This document shows positions 5,308 to 5,439 of a DNA stretch of 5,439 nucleotides, one piece after another. The stretch is from assembly GCA_944325615.1 (NCBI GenBank), contig CALVAU010000169.1, positions 1 to 5,439 on the forward strand. Reading direction: 5' to 3'. The notes below the pieces were generated by a model. That model worked only from the letters and a program-made list of their open reading frames with translations, had not been told where the DNA came from and ran no database searches. The stretch comes from Candidatus Gastranaerophilales bacterium. GTDB taxonomy: Bacteria; Cyanobacteriota; Vampirovibrionia; Gastranaerophilales; Gastranaerophilaceae. A program made the translations under genes and the position numbers. Numbering within the stretch: the stretch's first letter is position 1; every line of letters begins with the position of its first letter.

Positions 5308-5439
5308 CTAAAAATTTTCAAACATCTCAAATATTTTATGAACCGGTGAAATCAGCTCTTCAACAGGGCAGGTTTCATCGAGTTCGAGTGTAATTGTAGG
5401 AATATTTTTCTCTATCCCTGCGTAAGTTCCAAAGCTTCC
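5308..5439 (-). CDS. C-terminal fragment of an M14-type zinc carboxypeptidase / murein peptide amidase-like protein
   Basis: The minus strand is open from the window edge to a TAG at 5310-5308, giving 43 residues. They begin 'GSFGTYAGIEKNIPTITLEL' and continue with an acidic 'DETCPVEEL' segment and a terminal helix. The pattern of Gly-Ser, a Tyr, then Gly-Ile-x(4)-Ile-Pro-x-Ile-Thr-Leu-Glu-Leu is typical of the end of the M14 peptidase fold. The glutamate of 'TLEL' (fragment residue 19) is the expected catalytic acid. MpaA, which cuts the gamma-D-Glu-diaminopimelate bond of murein peptides, has a very similar stretch as I recall it. The zinc ligands (HxxE...H) would lie outside the window, so the substrate cannot be determined. 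The gene converges with the 177-aa gene across 4 nt. Confidence 0.7.
   Translation of the reverse strand, partial: GSFGTYAGIEKNIPTITLELDETCPVEELISPVHKIFEMFENF

Noticed and set aside
1..5439. CRISPR arrays, insertion sequences, tRNA/rRNA genes, HIP1 (GCGATCGC) repeats
   Set aside because: No direct-repeat arrays, transposase genes, cloverleaf or rRNA sequence, or HIP1 sites were seen on reading the window.

Overview
The window is AT-rich and gene-dense, with no intergenic gap longer than about 150 bp. It looks like a chromosomal segment of a gut-type, non-photosynthetic cyanobacterial relative (Vampirovibrionia/Melainabacteria, probably Gastranaerophilales). Two features suggest this. The MurJ fragment carries a glycine-rich 'ILLGGVGGPFHSA' segment that I recall from cyanobacterial MurJ proteins, in place of the arginine-containing segment of proteobacterial MurJ. 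The prepilin-like protein, with an 'FTMAEVLITLGVIGIVAAMTLPN' type N-terminus, belongs to a family I recall as abundant in Gastranaerophilales genomes. Both arguments come from memory, so the assignment is an inference. Shine-Dalgarno sites precede several genes, and nothing points to a non-standard genetic code.

Layout. Positions 1-2516 (minus strand) hold a very tight three-gene operon. It is read in the order small XRE-family regulator (2256-2516), secreted SpoIID/LytB-domain peptidoglycan glycosidase (495-2252), then lipid II flippase MurJ (1-501, cut by the window edge). The first two genes are 3 nt apart and the last two overlap by 7 nt. Divergent from this operon, a prepilin-like pseudopilin gene (2584-3243, plus) is separated from the regulator by a 67-bp spacer. 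That spacer holds an AT-rich promoter zone and a perfect 18-bp palindrome (2550-2567), the best candidate for the regulator's operator. The pilin gene converges, with a 6-nt gap, on cysS (3250-4623, minus), a complete cysteinyl-tRNA synthetase. A 146-bp divergent spacer (4624-4769) separates cysS from an unrecognised 177-residue cytoplasmic-looking protein (4770-5303, plus). This protein converges, with a 4-nt gap, on the C-terminal 43 codons of an M14-type zinc carboxypeptidase/murein peptide amidase-like protein (5308-5439, minus).

How the genes may work together. Three of the seven genes concern the cell wall: lipid II export (MurJ), glycan-strand cleavage (SpoIID domain) and probably cell-wall peptide processing (M14). 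The most notable arrangement is that a DNA-binding protein leads the SpoIID-murJ operon and faces a pilin-like gene across a perfect palindrome. This would allow one small regulator to control wall remodelling and a surface or secretion filament component together. That link is inferred from layout only. cysS and the 177-aa gene appear to be independent units.
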